64,000 nt of DNA from JACQFK01 sp964619955 (GTDB lineage Bacteria; Planctomycetota; MHYJ01; JACPRB01): contig CAZUJF010000006.1 in the NCBI GenBank assembly GCA_964619955.1, positions 62,001 through 126,000 on the forward strand, written 5' to 3'. The translations under genes were made by a program, and so were the position numbers. Below the pieces are notes generated by a model that made no database searches, had not been told where the DNA came from, and was given only the letters and a program-made list of their open reading frames with translations. This document shows, piece after piece, positions 52,156 through 61,145 of the stretch (its first letter is position 1; the number at the start of each line of letters is the position of its first letter).

Positions 52156-52786
52156 GGTCCGCTTCGGCTCATTCCTCACCTACTCCCCTCGAGGCCTGTC
52201 CAAGGTCTCGCAGGACTCCAGAACCGTCACCTATGCGATCAAGCACGATGGCAAGGGGGCGATCAGAGAAGCGGCGAAGAAGCTTGCCGCGTGGCTCGGT
52301 ACGCAAGATGCGGCCCCGCTCGCGGAGTTCCTGCATCCGGGGGCCATCCTCGTTCCCTGTCCAAGAAGCACCCTCCGAAAACAGGGTTCCCTTTGGCCCC
52401 CGCTCCGGATCGCCGAGGAACTTGTTGCCGCCGGCCTTGGCAAAGAAGTGCAGCTCCTCCTGGAGCGGTTCAAGGTGGCCCCAAGCTCTTCATCCGCGGA
52501 GCGGGGGGAACGCCCCGGCATCAGGACGCACCTGGATACCCTGCGCGTCGTACCCTCTCCGCCCCTACTGGGACAGGCGAGGCTATTGGTGGTGGATGAC
52601 GTGACCACCCGGGGGGCGACGCTTTGGGCCGCGGTATCGCTTCTAAAGGAGCAATTTCCGCAATCTGAGGTGAAGGCGTTCGCCATGGTCCGGACGCTGG
52701 GACGTCAACCTGAGGTCGAGCGGATCGTGGATCCATGTGTGGGTACGATCCGGAATGTTGGAGGGGGGGCTGTTCGGGAGCCTTGA
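52136..52786 (+). CDS. ComF-like phosphoribosyltransferase
   Basis: A 216-aa PRTase. GTG 52136 lies inside dprA, giving a translationally coupled start. Motifs: LVPCPRSTLRKQGSLWPP (about 68-85) and the PRPP loop RLLVVDDVTTRGATLWAA (about 147-164), as in ComF and other type I PRTases. Pairing with DprA resembles the comF/dprA competence link, but two PRTases on an ICE suggest a conflict module. Substrate is unknown. Confidence 0.75.
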   Translation: MQNSSAEVRFGSFLTYSPRGLSKVSQDSRTVTYAIKHDGKGAIREAAKKLAAWLGTQDAAPLAEFLHPGAILVPCPRSTLRKQGSLWPPLRIAEELVAAGLGKEVQLLLERFKVAPSSSSAERGERPGIRTHLDTLRVVPSPPLLGQARLLVVDDVTTRGATLWAAVSLLKEQFPQSEVKAFAMVRTLGRQPEVERIVDPCVGTIRNVGGGAVREP

Positions 52787-52937
52787 GGTGCAAGGCTGCT
52801 GGCTTTCTTGCAATGGCACCGGCTATTGCGAAACGCCATTCGCATCGGTAGCGGCCCAGGCGAGCTTTGGGAACCTTCGTAGAGCTCCCAGCGGGAGCCC
52901 AAGCCGATTTCCTCAAGGTGCATCGCTTCCTGAAGGC

Positions 52938-53162
52938 CTAACGCGGGAGCGCCCTGCAGTCGGGGCAGGCCTCGTGAAATGTCCGGCAGTTGATTTCAAC
53001 GCCGTTCAGGATGCACTTTCCGGGAGGCAGGTTCGGACGCGGAGCACCTTCTTTCTGGACGACTCTCGTTCCGCAGCGTCCGCAGGAGCGGGGCTCGGGA
53101 CCGCATCCCGCCGGCAGCCAGGGTATCGCGGCGATGAGAAGCGCAAACATCGATCTACGCAT
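52938..53162 (-). CDS. Small Cys-rich lipoprotein, paralogue A
   Basis: A 74-aa lipoprotein: MRRSMFALLIAAIPWLP, lipobox AGC, then paired Cys SCGRCGTRVV, CILNGVEINCRTFHEACPDC. The spacing CxxC...C-x(7)-C-x(6)-CPxC is shared with the gene at 54294. AAGGAGAACGCC precedes ATG 53162, and the gene overlaps the HD-GYP stop by 8 bp. Metal or redox binding in the periplasm is plausible, given the metal-efflux genes next door. Confidence 0.7.
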   Translation of the reverse strand: MRRSMFALLIAAIPWLPAGCGPEPRSCGRCGTRVVQKEGAPRPNLPPGKCILNGVEINCRTFHEACPDCRALPR

Positions 53163-54165
53163 GGCGTTCTCCTTCAGAGCATTCAAGGGATGGCTGCAGG
53201 GGATGTGGAACTCCATACTGGACGGCCAGATCCCGCCACGTCTGGATGCCGATGCCGATGAAAGCGTCCACCACCTCAGGGTCGAACTGCGTGCCCCGTC
53301 CTTCGAGGATGCGTTGTGCGGCTTCCGCAACGGAGAGAGCCGGGCGATAGGAGCGGGTCGTCGTCATGGCGTCGTAGGAATCCGCGACGGCGAACAATCT
53401 GGCCCCCAGGGGAATGTCCTGCCCCCGCAGGCCGTGGGGATAACCCCGGCCGTCGAAATTCTCATGATGGTGCAGCACGAGGTTCCGCGCATCCTCGAGG
53501 AAGCGGATCTTGCCCACGAGGTCCGCGCCCAGTTCGGGATGCCGCTGCATGGTCGTCCGCTCGTCGGGTGTGAGAGGACCCGCTTTCATCAGGATGGTGT
53601 CCGGGATGCCGATCTTGCCCACGTCGTGAAAGAGCGCTCCCGCCGCCAGGAGCCGGAGACGTTCCGGCTCCCGGATTCCCAGTTTATCCGCGAGCAGCAG
53701 GGTGTACGCCCGCACCCGCTCGGAATGCCCGGCCGTATAAGGCTCCCGGAGTTCAAGGGAGGCCGCGAGGGTGGAGAGCGTCTCCTCGTGGGACCGCTCC
53801 ACTCGCCCCAGGGCGGACTTCCATCTTCCGAAAAGCACTGAAGCCGTGGCCGCCAGAACCCAGAACGTCACCAGATTCGCCGCTTGCTCCATCTGGACCC
53901 ACGGCCGGCTTCCCCAGTCCAGGGTGAAGTGAAGCGCGTAGGCTCCGGAAATCAGCAGGGTGAACGCCGAGGTGGCGCGGAAGCCGAACCAGGCGGCGGC
54001 AAGCAGTATGGGGAGGTAGTAGAGACGTTCCGCCAGGAGATGCAAATTATGCCAGGCGTGCGACGTCGTTGGGGCGAGGAGGTGGAAGGCCGTCGTACCA
54101 ATGATGATCAGCAAAACCGACAGGACCCGTTTCCGCCGCAGTCGCTGGAGCACAAAGCCTTGCAA
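53155..54165 (-). CDS. HD-GYP domain protein, membrane-bound
   Basis: A 336-aa protein. Four to five N-terminal TM segments (about 14-115; VLSVLLIIIGTTAFHLLA, YYLPILLAAAWFGF) form a sensor-like membrane part. The HD-GYP phosphodiesterase domain (about 135-325) has HDVGKIGIPD (about 180), HHHENFDGRGYPHGL (about 232-246) and LFAVADSYDAMTTTRSYR. HD-GYP enzymes degrade cyclic-di-GMP; intact HD and GYP motifs suggest activity. It is followed by the small lipoprotein gene at 52938. Confidence 0.9.
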   Translation of the reverse strand: MQGFVLQRLRRKRVLSVLLIIIGTTAFHLLAPTTSHAWHNLHLLAERLYYLPILLAAAWFGFRATSAFTLLISGAYALHFTLDWGSRPWVQMEQAANLVTFWVLAATASVLFGRWKSALGRVERSHEETLSTLAASLELREPYTAGHSERVRAYTLLLADKLGIREPERLRLLAAGALFHDVGKIGIPDTILMKAGPLTPDERTTMQRHPELGADLVGKIRFLEDARNLVLHHHENFDGRGYPHGLRGQDIPLGARLFAVADSYDAMTTTRSYRPALSVAEAAQRILEGRGTQFDPEVVDAFIGIGIQTWRDLAVQYGVPHPLQPSLECSEGERHA

Positions 54166-54293
54166 GCAATTCCCCGGCCATGCGGACCGGCTTCAGGTTC
54201 TGGGGATCATTTATGGGAGATTGAGGGAGGATGCGGATTAAGGGGGGGTGAAGCGGCGGGGCCAAACGGCACCCCGCCGCTCTCTGAAACCGC

Positions 54294-54512
54294 TTACTTC
54301 GCCTTGGCGCACTCAGGGCATTCGGCGGGGGACTTGCGGCAGTCCACCTGCTTGCCCTCGACCATGCAGAAGTGTTTCGGAGGTTGCGCCTTCTGGTCGG
54401 CCACCCCGAATTTGCAGCTCGCGCAGGGCATGCCAGAACCCGCCATGTTCGCGCATCCCGCAATGCCGATCGCCAGAATCGCCGCCAAGGTCGCCTTCAG
54501 GAGATTCGCCAT
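54294..54512 (-). CDS. Small Cys-rich lipoprotein, paralogue B
   Basis: A 72-aa lipoprotein: MANLLKATLAAILAIGIAGC (lipobox IAGC), then PCASCKFGV, HFCMVEGKQVDCRKSPAECPEC. The same Cys pattern as at 52938, and the aligned end CRxxxxECPxC, mark the two as paralogues flanking the HD-GYP gene. ATG 54512 is preceded by a GGAG-type site. Probable metal-binding or redox lipoprotein; not recognised further. Confidence 0.7.
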   Translation of the reverse strand: MANLLKATLAAILAIGIAGCANMAGSGMPCASCKFGVADQKAQPPKHFCMVEGKQVDCRKSPAECPECAKAK

Positions 54513-54793
54513 GTTCCCGTTCCTCACTATTCTGTTCCTACCACGACAAGCGTCAGATGACAAATATTACCCATTGTTCGACTTGAAAGCCCTCAAACTG
54601 TCGGCTGAAATTCCACTGGCCGCCAAATTTTCCGCAGTTCGGCGGACTTTCGAGCGCCAGAGGCGGTTCCGAGTCTCGAGTTCTCCTCGCGCCAGCCCAA
54701 TTCCAATTTCGGGTAGCCGGCCCTATTTCGACTGCTTGATCAGTCCTTCTGAATACCCTTACATAACCGAACGTACTTAGTTTACAGAAGCTG

Positions 54794-57463
54794 TTAGCGA
54801 GCCGATGGCAAGTTCGAGGCCTCCCCCGCCCGAGCGCGTTTCCTGGCCGAGACAATCTTCCATACCTCGATCAAGCTTACGGGAATCATCGCCATCACGA
54901 AGAACGCCAGGCACTCCGTCCAGCCGATCGGCGCACACTTGAACACCCGATCGAACCAATGGGTATGGTGAAGAAGCATCTGAAACGCCATCGGGATCAG
55001 CGCCGCAGCCAGTTGGAGCAAGTTGGAGCGTACCCCCATCTGCATGAAAGTCCTTGTCTCGCTTCGACTGGCGAAGGAACGAAACAGCTCCGCGAAGACG
55101 AGGAACGAAAAGGCATTCGTACGTGCCGTAATGTCGTCGTCGTACCGAAGGCTGAATCCGTAAACAAAAAGCGTCATCACGGCTGTGAGGAGCCCAATCC
55201 ACCCGATTCCCAAATAGAATCGGGCATCGAAGCCCTTGGCGGACGGCCTTCCCATCTCCCGAAGGCCCAGGGGAGGCACGGGCTCCGCCGCCAGCGCGAG
55301 CGCCGGGAGTCCATCGGTGACAAGGTTGATCCAGAGGAGGTGGATGGGCGCCAGCGGCGCCGGCCATCCCAGCACCGCCGCTCCCAGCATCACCAGGATC
55401 TCGGCGAAGTTTCCGGAGAGGAGGTAGGCGATCGTCCGGCGGATATTTCCGAAAACGGCCCGACCCTCTTCTACCGCCGAGACAATAGTCGCGAAGTTGT
55501 CGTCGGTCAGGATCATGGAGGATGCCTGCCGGGCCACCTCGGTCCCCCCCCGTCCCATCGAGATGCCAATCGAGGCTTCCTTCAAGGCCGGAGCGTCGTT
55601 TACGCCGTCTCCGGTCATGGCGACCACCATTCCGCGCGCCTTCCAGGCCCGGACAATGTCGAGCTTGTTCTCCGGGGAGACCCTTGCGTAAACCGCCACC
55701 CGCTCGACTGTGCACTTCAGTTCCTCGAAAGAAAGCTTGTCCAGATCCGGGCCCGAGAGGACTTCTCGCCAGTTGGCATCAATGATCCCGAGCTCCGTCG
55801 CGACGGCCTGCGCTGTCCGGGGATGGTCGCCCGTAATCATCACTACCCGAATGCATCCTTCCTTGCACGCCCGGACCGCCTCGGCCGACTCAGGACGCGG
55901 CGGATCGGCGATCGCTACAAACCCCATCCAGAGAAGGTCTCGTTCCACCGCCTCAGCCGCTCTCCCCTCATAAGGAGCCTGATCGGCTGGAAGAATCCGC
56001 TTGGCCACGGCGAGGAGCCGTCTTCCCTTTGCCAGGAGGGCCTCCATCGCCCCCTGGATCTGCCGAAGGGTGCCTTCATCCATGGAGCAGAGCGAAAGAA
56101 CGGATTCCGGAGCCCCCTTGACGTAAAGCAGCAGCTGCCCTTTTTCTTCCACCAGGACGCTCATCCGCTTCCGGTGACTGTCGAAGGCCCATTCGGCTTT
56201 TCTCGGGAACTCGCGATGAATGGATGCTGGATCAAGCCCCTGATCGCGCGCCATCCACAGCAACGCCACTTCGGTGGGATCTCCGGTAGCGTCGCCGTTC
56301 GTGTTCAAAGACGCGTTCGTGCAGAGGATCGACGCGTGGACGAGTCGCTGAAGTTCAGGCACCGCGCTGCTTGAAGCCTGCTTGGTTTCGACCAGGGTGC
56401 CGTCCACATAGGCTTCACGCACTCTCATCAGGCCCGTCGTCAGCGTTCCGGTCTTGTCGGTGCAGATGACGTCCGTCGAACCAAGAGTCTCGACGGCCGG
56501 AAGGTGACGTACGATGGCATTCCGTTTAACCATCCGGCGGACCGCCAGAGCCAGCGCGAGAGTCACGACCGTGGGCAGGCCTTCCGGAACCGCGGCCACC
56601 GCCAGACTCACTCCGCTCATCACCACGTCAAGCCAAGGTTCACGGTGGAGCACCCCCAACCCGGCCACGATGACCACGACAACGGTGCAAAGGACCAGGA
56701 GTCGATTGCTCAAACGCTCCAGGCGCGCCTGGAGGGGGGTGAGACCCGACGTGGCCTTCCCAAGAAGGCCCGCAATCCGGCCGATCTCTGTCTGCATCCC
56801 CGTCGCCGTGACTGCCGCCCGTCCGCTGCCGGTCGCGACCGTCGTCCCTGCAAAGAGCATGTTGCTTCGTTCAGCCAGAGGCGCCGCGGGGTCGACGGCG
56901 GATACCTCTTTTTTTGCGGGCATCGACTCCCCCGTCAGCATCCCCTCGCCCGTTGAGAACTGACTCGCGACGAGGAGCCTCGAGTCGGCCGCCACCAGAT
57001 CTCCTGCCTCAAGAATGAGGATGTCCCCGGGACAAATGTCCTCGGCTGGGATCTCCTGGATGGAACCGTCCCGCATCACGCGGGCGTGGGGTGACGAGAG
57101 CTTCCGCAATGCCGCGGCCGACTTTTCAGCCTTTATCTCCTGGAAGAAGGCGATCATGGAATTGATAGCCAGGATGGATGCGATCGCTGTGGCGTCAACC
57201 CAGTCTCCCAGGAGCCCGGACAGAACCGTCGCCCCCACCAGCGTCAGGACCACGGGACTCTTGAACTGGCGGACCAGGATGAGGAAGCGGGACGGGCCTT
57301 CCTCCATCGAAAGGACATTCTTCCCGAATTTGATCAGCCGGGCTTGGACCTCTGACGAGCGGAGACCGGCGGCCGGATCGGTTCCGAGGCCCTCCACGAC
57401 AGATTCAGGCGCCAGACTCCAGGGCGGAAGTGAGGCAGGCGCTGCCCCATCCCCGGGCTTCAT
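54794..57463 (-). CDS. P-type cation ATPase (P2A/SERCA-like)
   Basis: An 889-aa P-type ATPase. Phosphorylation site ICTDKTGTLTTG (Asp about 333), hinge VAMTGDGVNDAPALKEA (about 617), TGES-type motif MLTGESMPAKK, and M4 AAVPEGLPTVVTLALA (about 293). PEGLP and no CPx motif place it in the P2 (Ca/Mn-like) rather than P1B heavy-metal class. ATG 57463 overlaps the CusA stop (ATGA); a longer frame runs into cusA. The ion is uncertain; association with a Cus-type operon is unusual. Confidence 0.88.
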   Translation of the reverse strand: MKPGDGAAPASLPPWSLAPESVVEGLGTDPAAGLRSSEVQARLIKFGKNVLSMEEGPSRFLILVRQFKSPVVLTLVGATVLSGLLGDWVDATAIASILAINSMIAFFQEIKAEKSAAALRKLSSPHARVMRDGSIQEIPAEDICPGDILILEAGDLVAADSRLLVASQFSTGEGMLTGESMPAKKEVSAVDPAAPLAERSNMLFAGTTVATGSGRAAVTATGMQTEIGRIAGLLGKATSGLTPLQARLERLSNRLLVLCTVVVVIVAGLGVLHREPWLDVVMSGVSLAVAAVPEGLPTVVTLALALAVRRMVKRNAIVRHLPAVETLGSTDVICTDKTGTLTTGLMRVREAYVDGTLVETKQASSSAVPELQRLVHASILCTNASLNTNGDATGDPTEVALLWMARDQGLDPASIHREFPRKAEWAFDSHRKRMSVLVEEKGQLLLYVKGAPESVLSLCSMDEGTLRQIQGAMEALLAKGRRLLAVAKRILPADQAPYEGRAAEAVERDLLWMGFVAIADPPRPESAEAVRACKEGCIRVVMITGDHPRTAQAVATELGIIDANWREVLSGPDLDKLSFEELKCTVERVAVYARVSPENKLDIVRAWKARGMVVAMTGDGVNDAPALKEASIGISMGRGGTEVARQASSMILTDDNFATIVSAVEEGRAVFGNIRRTIAYLLSGNFAEILVMLGAAVLGWPAPLAPIHLLWINLVTDGLPALALAAEPVPPLGLREMGRPSAKGFDARFYLGIGWIGLLTAVMTLFVYGFSLRYDDDITARTNAFSFLVFAELFRSFASRSETRTFMQMGVRSNLLQLAAALIPMAFQMLLHHTHWFDRVFKCAPIGWTECLAFFVMAMIPVSLIEVWKIVSARKRARAGEASNLPSAR

Positions 57464-60400
57464 GCAGCCTCCTGAGCAGCCGGGGGAAGCGGCTTCCGCT
57501 GCGCGCGGACCCACTTCCACTCTTCGACCGCGCAGAAGAGGCAGGGCACGATGAAGAGCGTGATGATCTGTATGGCCATGCCCCCCACCGAGGGAATCGC
57601 CATGGGCTGCATGACGTCCGACCCGCGACCCTGCGCCCAGAAGATCGGCAGCAGGCCCACCACGGTCGTCGCCGTGGTCATGAGGCACGGCCGGATGCGC
57701 TTGAGACCCGCATCGAGCACGGCAAGGCGGATCTCCTCAATAGAGCCGAACGAGCCTTCGTCGAAGCGATCCTCCAAATACGTCACCATGACGACGCCGT
57801 CATCGTCAACCACTCCAAAGAGGACGAGGAACCCCACCCAGACCGCGACCGACAGGTTCGCGCCCCAAATACCGAGGAAGATGAATCCGCCCGCCGCGGA
57901 CACGAGGACGCCGAAGTAGATGATGAGTGCGACCCACGGCCGACGGAATCCCATGTAAAGCATGATGAACATGATCCCCAGCGTGACCGGGACGACCATT
58001 TTCATCGTGGCCATGGCCCGGCGCTGACTTTCGAACTGCCCCCCCCACTCCCAGTAGTAGCCGGCAGGAACGCGTAGGCGGCCGTCGCGGACCGCCTCCT
58101 GAAGCGCGCGTTCGGCGTCTTCGACGACGCTCATTTCGTCGCGATCGCGCGTGTTCAGGGTGACGTAACCGACGAGAAGCCCCTTCTCCCCCTTGATCTC
58201 CTGGGGTCCGACCACGCTGCGGATCTCTACGAGCTGAGTGAGCGGCACGTGGGCACCCGCGGAGGTCGGGACCAGGACCTTTTCGAGCTCCGGCAGGTCC
58301 TCCCGGAAGTCGCGGAGGTACCGTACCCGGATCGGATAACGTTCGCGGCCCTCGACCGATTCAGAGAGGTTCTCCCCCCCGATCGCTGTTTCGATGACGT
58401 CTTGGACGTCGCGCACGTTCACCCCGTAGCGCGCAATGCGCTCACGATCGATCACAAATTCAAGATAGGGCTTCCCCACGATGCGATCGGCCACGACGTC
58501 CGTGGCACCGGGAACATGCCGGAAGATCCCCTCCATCTGGAGCCCGAGCCGCTCGATTTCGCGCAAATCAGAACCGTAAATTTTGACGCCCATCATGGCG
58601 CGGAAACCCGTCTGGAGCATGACGAGCCGGGTCTGGATCGGCTGAAGCCAGGTCGAGAGTACCCCGGGGATCGATGTTTTCTGCTGAAGCTCCTCAAGAA
58701 TTTCGGACTTGGTCAGTCTGCGTGCTTCGGGCCAGATCCATGCCAAAGGAGCCTTGAGCCACCCGGGCCAGCCCGAAAACCAGCGTGGCACCGGCACCCT
58801 CCGCCACTCGGATTCGGGCTTTAGGATGATGATCGTTTCGAACATGCTGATCGGCGCCGGGTCCAGGGCGGTCTCGGCGCGTCCAAGCTTGCCGACGACC
58901 GACTGGACCTCGGGCACGGTCGCGATCGCCAGGTCCTGCCGGCTGTTCACCGCGATCGCCTCCGAAAGGCCCCCGTGAGGCAGAATCGAGGGCATATAAA
59001 GGAATGACCCCTCATCGAGAGGAGGCATGAACTCTCGGCCGATGCCCGGAAGGATGCGACCTTCCTTGGTGACCTCCAGGCCCGCCGCGGCTTCCGCCCG
59101 GGCCTCCGCCGGATCCGGCCGCCGCCGAAGGACGCGCGTCCACGCGCGGCCTTCTTTGCGGACATCCTGCCAGCGCATCTGGTCAAGCTCCAGAAGCGGA
59201 CGCTTTCCTCCTTGCCCCTCCTTGGACCCCATCGCCTTCGAAGCCTCCGCGGAGATCGGCTCATACGCCGCCAGGTTGACCAGCCAGCCGAGCGGCGCGA
59301 GGGTGGTGCCGACACCGAGCCAGACGGTCATCCCCGCCAGAAGGATCGCCGAAGGGAGAACTAGGAAGATTTTCTTGTGGTCAAGAACCCATCCGAGCAT
59401 CGGCTTATAGACGCGGGTGACCAGTCGAGACACCGGGTTCTCTTCCAGCGGACGGAACCGTTCTCGCCCCATCCGCGCCACGGCGATTCCCACGAGGCTA
59501 CCGACCACGAACGGCGTGATCCAGCCCGAAGCCTGGGGTGCGAAAATGCGGACGATAAAATACGTCGCCGTCGCCGCGGCAAGCCCGAGCCCGCCCCCCA
59601 TGACGAGCAGGGTGCGTCCTTTCGGGCGGCCAGGGCGGAACAGCAGCAGGCACAATACGGGCACCACCGTGAGCGCCAGCACCACCGAGGCCCCGATGGC
59701 GAACGTCTTCGTGAAGGCCAGCGGTCGAAAGAGCTTTCCCTCCTGGTCGGTGAGGAAGAAGACGGGAAGGAAGGAGACGAGCGTGTTGGAGACCGCCGTC
59801 AGGATGGCTCCCCCCACTTCGGAGGCTCCATCGTAGACATTCTCCGCGTGCGTTTTTCCCGGAGTCGCCGCCGCGATCCTCCGGTAGATATTCTCCGTCA
59901 TGATGATGCCCATGTCAGCGACGTCGCCGATTGCGATCGCGAGTCCAGCCAGGGACATGATGTTGGCATCCACGCCGAACGTCCACATCAGGATGAAGCA
60001 GAGCGCGACCGAGAGAGGAAGAGTCGCGATCACGGCCGCCGTGCTCCGGAGGTGGAGCAGGAAGATGAGGACCACGAGTCCGGCGACGAGCGCTTCCTCG
60101 GAGAGGGCCTCCCGGAGCGTGCTGATCGTGTCCCGAACGATGTCGGTCCGGTCATAGAAGGGGACGATACGGATCTGGGAGAGTCGTCCGCCCTCCAGCG
60201 TTTTCCGCGGAAGGCCCGGCTCGATCTGCCGCAGCTTCTGCTGGACGCGTTCCATGACGGCGAGAGGATTCTCCCCGTAGCGCATCGTGACGACGCCGCC
60301 CACCGCCTCAACGCCCCCCTTGTCGAGCGCGCCGCGACGAAAATCGGGCCCCAACGTCACAGTGGCGACGTTCTTGACAAAGATGGGGGTTCCCCCCGCC

Positions 60401-61143
60401 TGCCGGAGGACGACGTTTTCGAGGTCGGCGACACTCTTCACGAAGCCGACGCCCCGGATGAAGAACTCCACGCCGTTGCGCTCGATGACCTTTGCCCCGA
60501 CATCAATGTTCGAGCGACGCACCGCGTCGTGAACGTCCATGAGGGTCACGCGGTGGGCTCGCAGCTTGTCCGGATGGACATCGATCTGGTACTGCTTCAC
60601 GAAACCACCGATTGAAGCGACCTCAGAGACACCCTCGACGGCGTTGAGCTGGTATCGCACGTACCAGTCCTGAATCGAGCGGAGTTCCGCGAGGTCGAAT
60701 CCCTCACCCTCGACGGTGTACCAGTAGATCTGGCCAAGGGCCGTCGCGTCCGCCCCTAGGACGGGGACCACCCCGGCAGGGAGCCGCGCCTGAGCCACGT
60801 TCATCCGCTCAAGAACCCGCGAGCGCGCCCAGTAGTAGTCCGCCTCATCACGAAAGATGACGAAGACCATTGAGAACCCGAACCCGGACATCGATCGGAT
60901 CGACTTGACGCCGGGCGTGCCCGTGAGCGCGATGGTGAGCGGGTAGCTCACCTGGTCGTCCACGTCCTGCGGCGAGCGGCCGGGCCAATCCGCAAAGACA
61001 ATGACCTGCTTCTCACCAATATCCGGAATGGCGTCGATCAGCACCCGATCGAGCGCCATTACACCCCCGGCCACCACCGCCCCGAGCCCCAGAAGGACGA
61101 GGAAGACGTTCCTCAGGCACCACCGGATCAGCGCGTTCACCAT
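57460..61143 (-). CDS. cusA: CusA/CzcA-like heavy-metal RND pump
   Basis: A 1227-aa HME-type RND efflux pump, longer than the usual ~1050. It has the family's start (MVNALIRWCLRNVFLVLLG), periplasmic porter motifs (DVDDQVSYPLTIAL, GREFMPPLDEGSFLYMPS), and helices with FEGS-like LAGLAIAIGDVADMG (TM4) and FLVLFGVVDDDGVVM (TM10 acidic proton relay). Extra sequence (about 500-700) lies between the first TM block and the second porter. It exports metal cations across the envelope with CusB and CusC; the metal (Cu/Ag or Co/Zn/Cd) cannot be told here. Confidence 0.92.
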   Translation of the reverse strand: MVNALIRWCLRNVFLVLLGLGAVVAGGVMALDRVLIDAIPDIGEKQVIVFADWPGRSPQDVDDQVSYPLTIALTGTPGVKSIRSMSGFGFSMVFVIFRDEADYYWARSRVLERMNVAQARLPAGVVPVLGADATALGQIYWYTVEGEGFDLAELRSIQDWYVRYQLNAVEGVSEVASIGGFVKQYQIDVHPDKLRAHRVTLMDVHDAVRRSNIDVGAKVIERNGVEFFIRGVGFVKSVADLENVVLRQAGGTPIFVKNVATVTLGPDFRRGALDKGGVEAVGGVVTMRYGENPLAVMERVQQKLRQIEPGLPRKTLEGGRLSQIRIVPFYDRTDIVRDTISTLREALSEEALVAGLVVLIFLLHLRSTAAVIATLPLSVALCFILMWTFGVDANIMSLAGLAIAIGDVADMGIIMTENIYRRIAAATPGKTHAENVYDGASEVGGAILTAVSNTLVSFLPVFFLTDQEGKLFRPLAFTKTFAIGASVVLALTVVPVLCLLLFRPGRPKGRTLLVMGGGLGLAAATATYFIVRIFAPQASGWITPFVVGSLVGIAVARMGRERFRPLEENPVSRLVTRVYKPMLGWVLDHKKIFLVLPSAILLAGMTVWLGVGTTLAPLGWLVNLAAYEPISAEASKAMGSKEGQGGKRPLLELDQMRWQDVRKEGRAWTRVLRRRPDPAEARAEAAAGLEVTKEGRILPGIGREFMPPLDEGSFLYMPSILPHGGLSEAIAVNSRQDLAIATVPEVQSVVGKLGRAETALDPAPISMFETIIILKPESEWRRVPVPRWFSGWPGWLKAPLAWIWPEARRLTKSEILEELQQKTSIPGVLSTWLQPIQTRLVMLQTGFRAMMGVKIYGSDLREIERLGLQMEGIFRHVPGATDVVADRIVGKPYLEFVIDRERIARYGVNVRDVQDVIETAIGGENLSESVEGRERYPIRVRYLRDFREDLPELEKVLVPTSAGAHVPLTQLVEIRSVVGPQEIKGEKGLLVGYVTLNTRDRDEMSVVEDAERALQEAVRDGRLRVPAGYYWEWGGQFESQRRAMATMKMVVPVTLGIMFIMLYMGFRRPWVALIIYFGVLVSAAGGFIFLGIWGANLSVAVWVGFLVLFGVVDDDGVVMVTYLEDRFDEGSFGSIEEIRLAVLDAGLKRIRPCLMTTATTVVGLLPIFWAQGRGSDVMQPMAIPSVGGMAIQIITLFIVPCLFCAVEEWKWVRAQRKPLPPAAQEAA

Positions 61144-61145
61144 GG

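Noticed and set aside
52787..52937. Possible gene fragment ending FVELPAGAQADFLK on the + strand
   Set aside because: Short, no start codon, needs a frameshift to extend upstream; not enough to call.
59377..60615. 412-codon open frame on the + strand
   Set aside because: Antisense to cusA, with an Arg/His/Asp-rich translation typical of a shadow frame.
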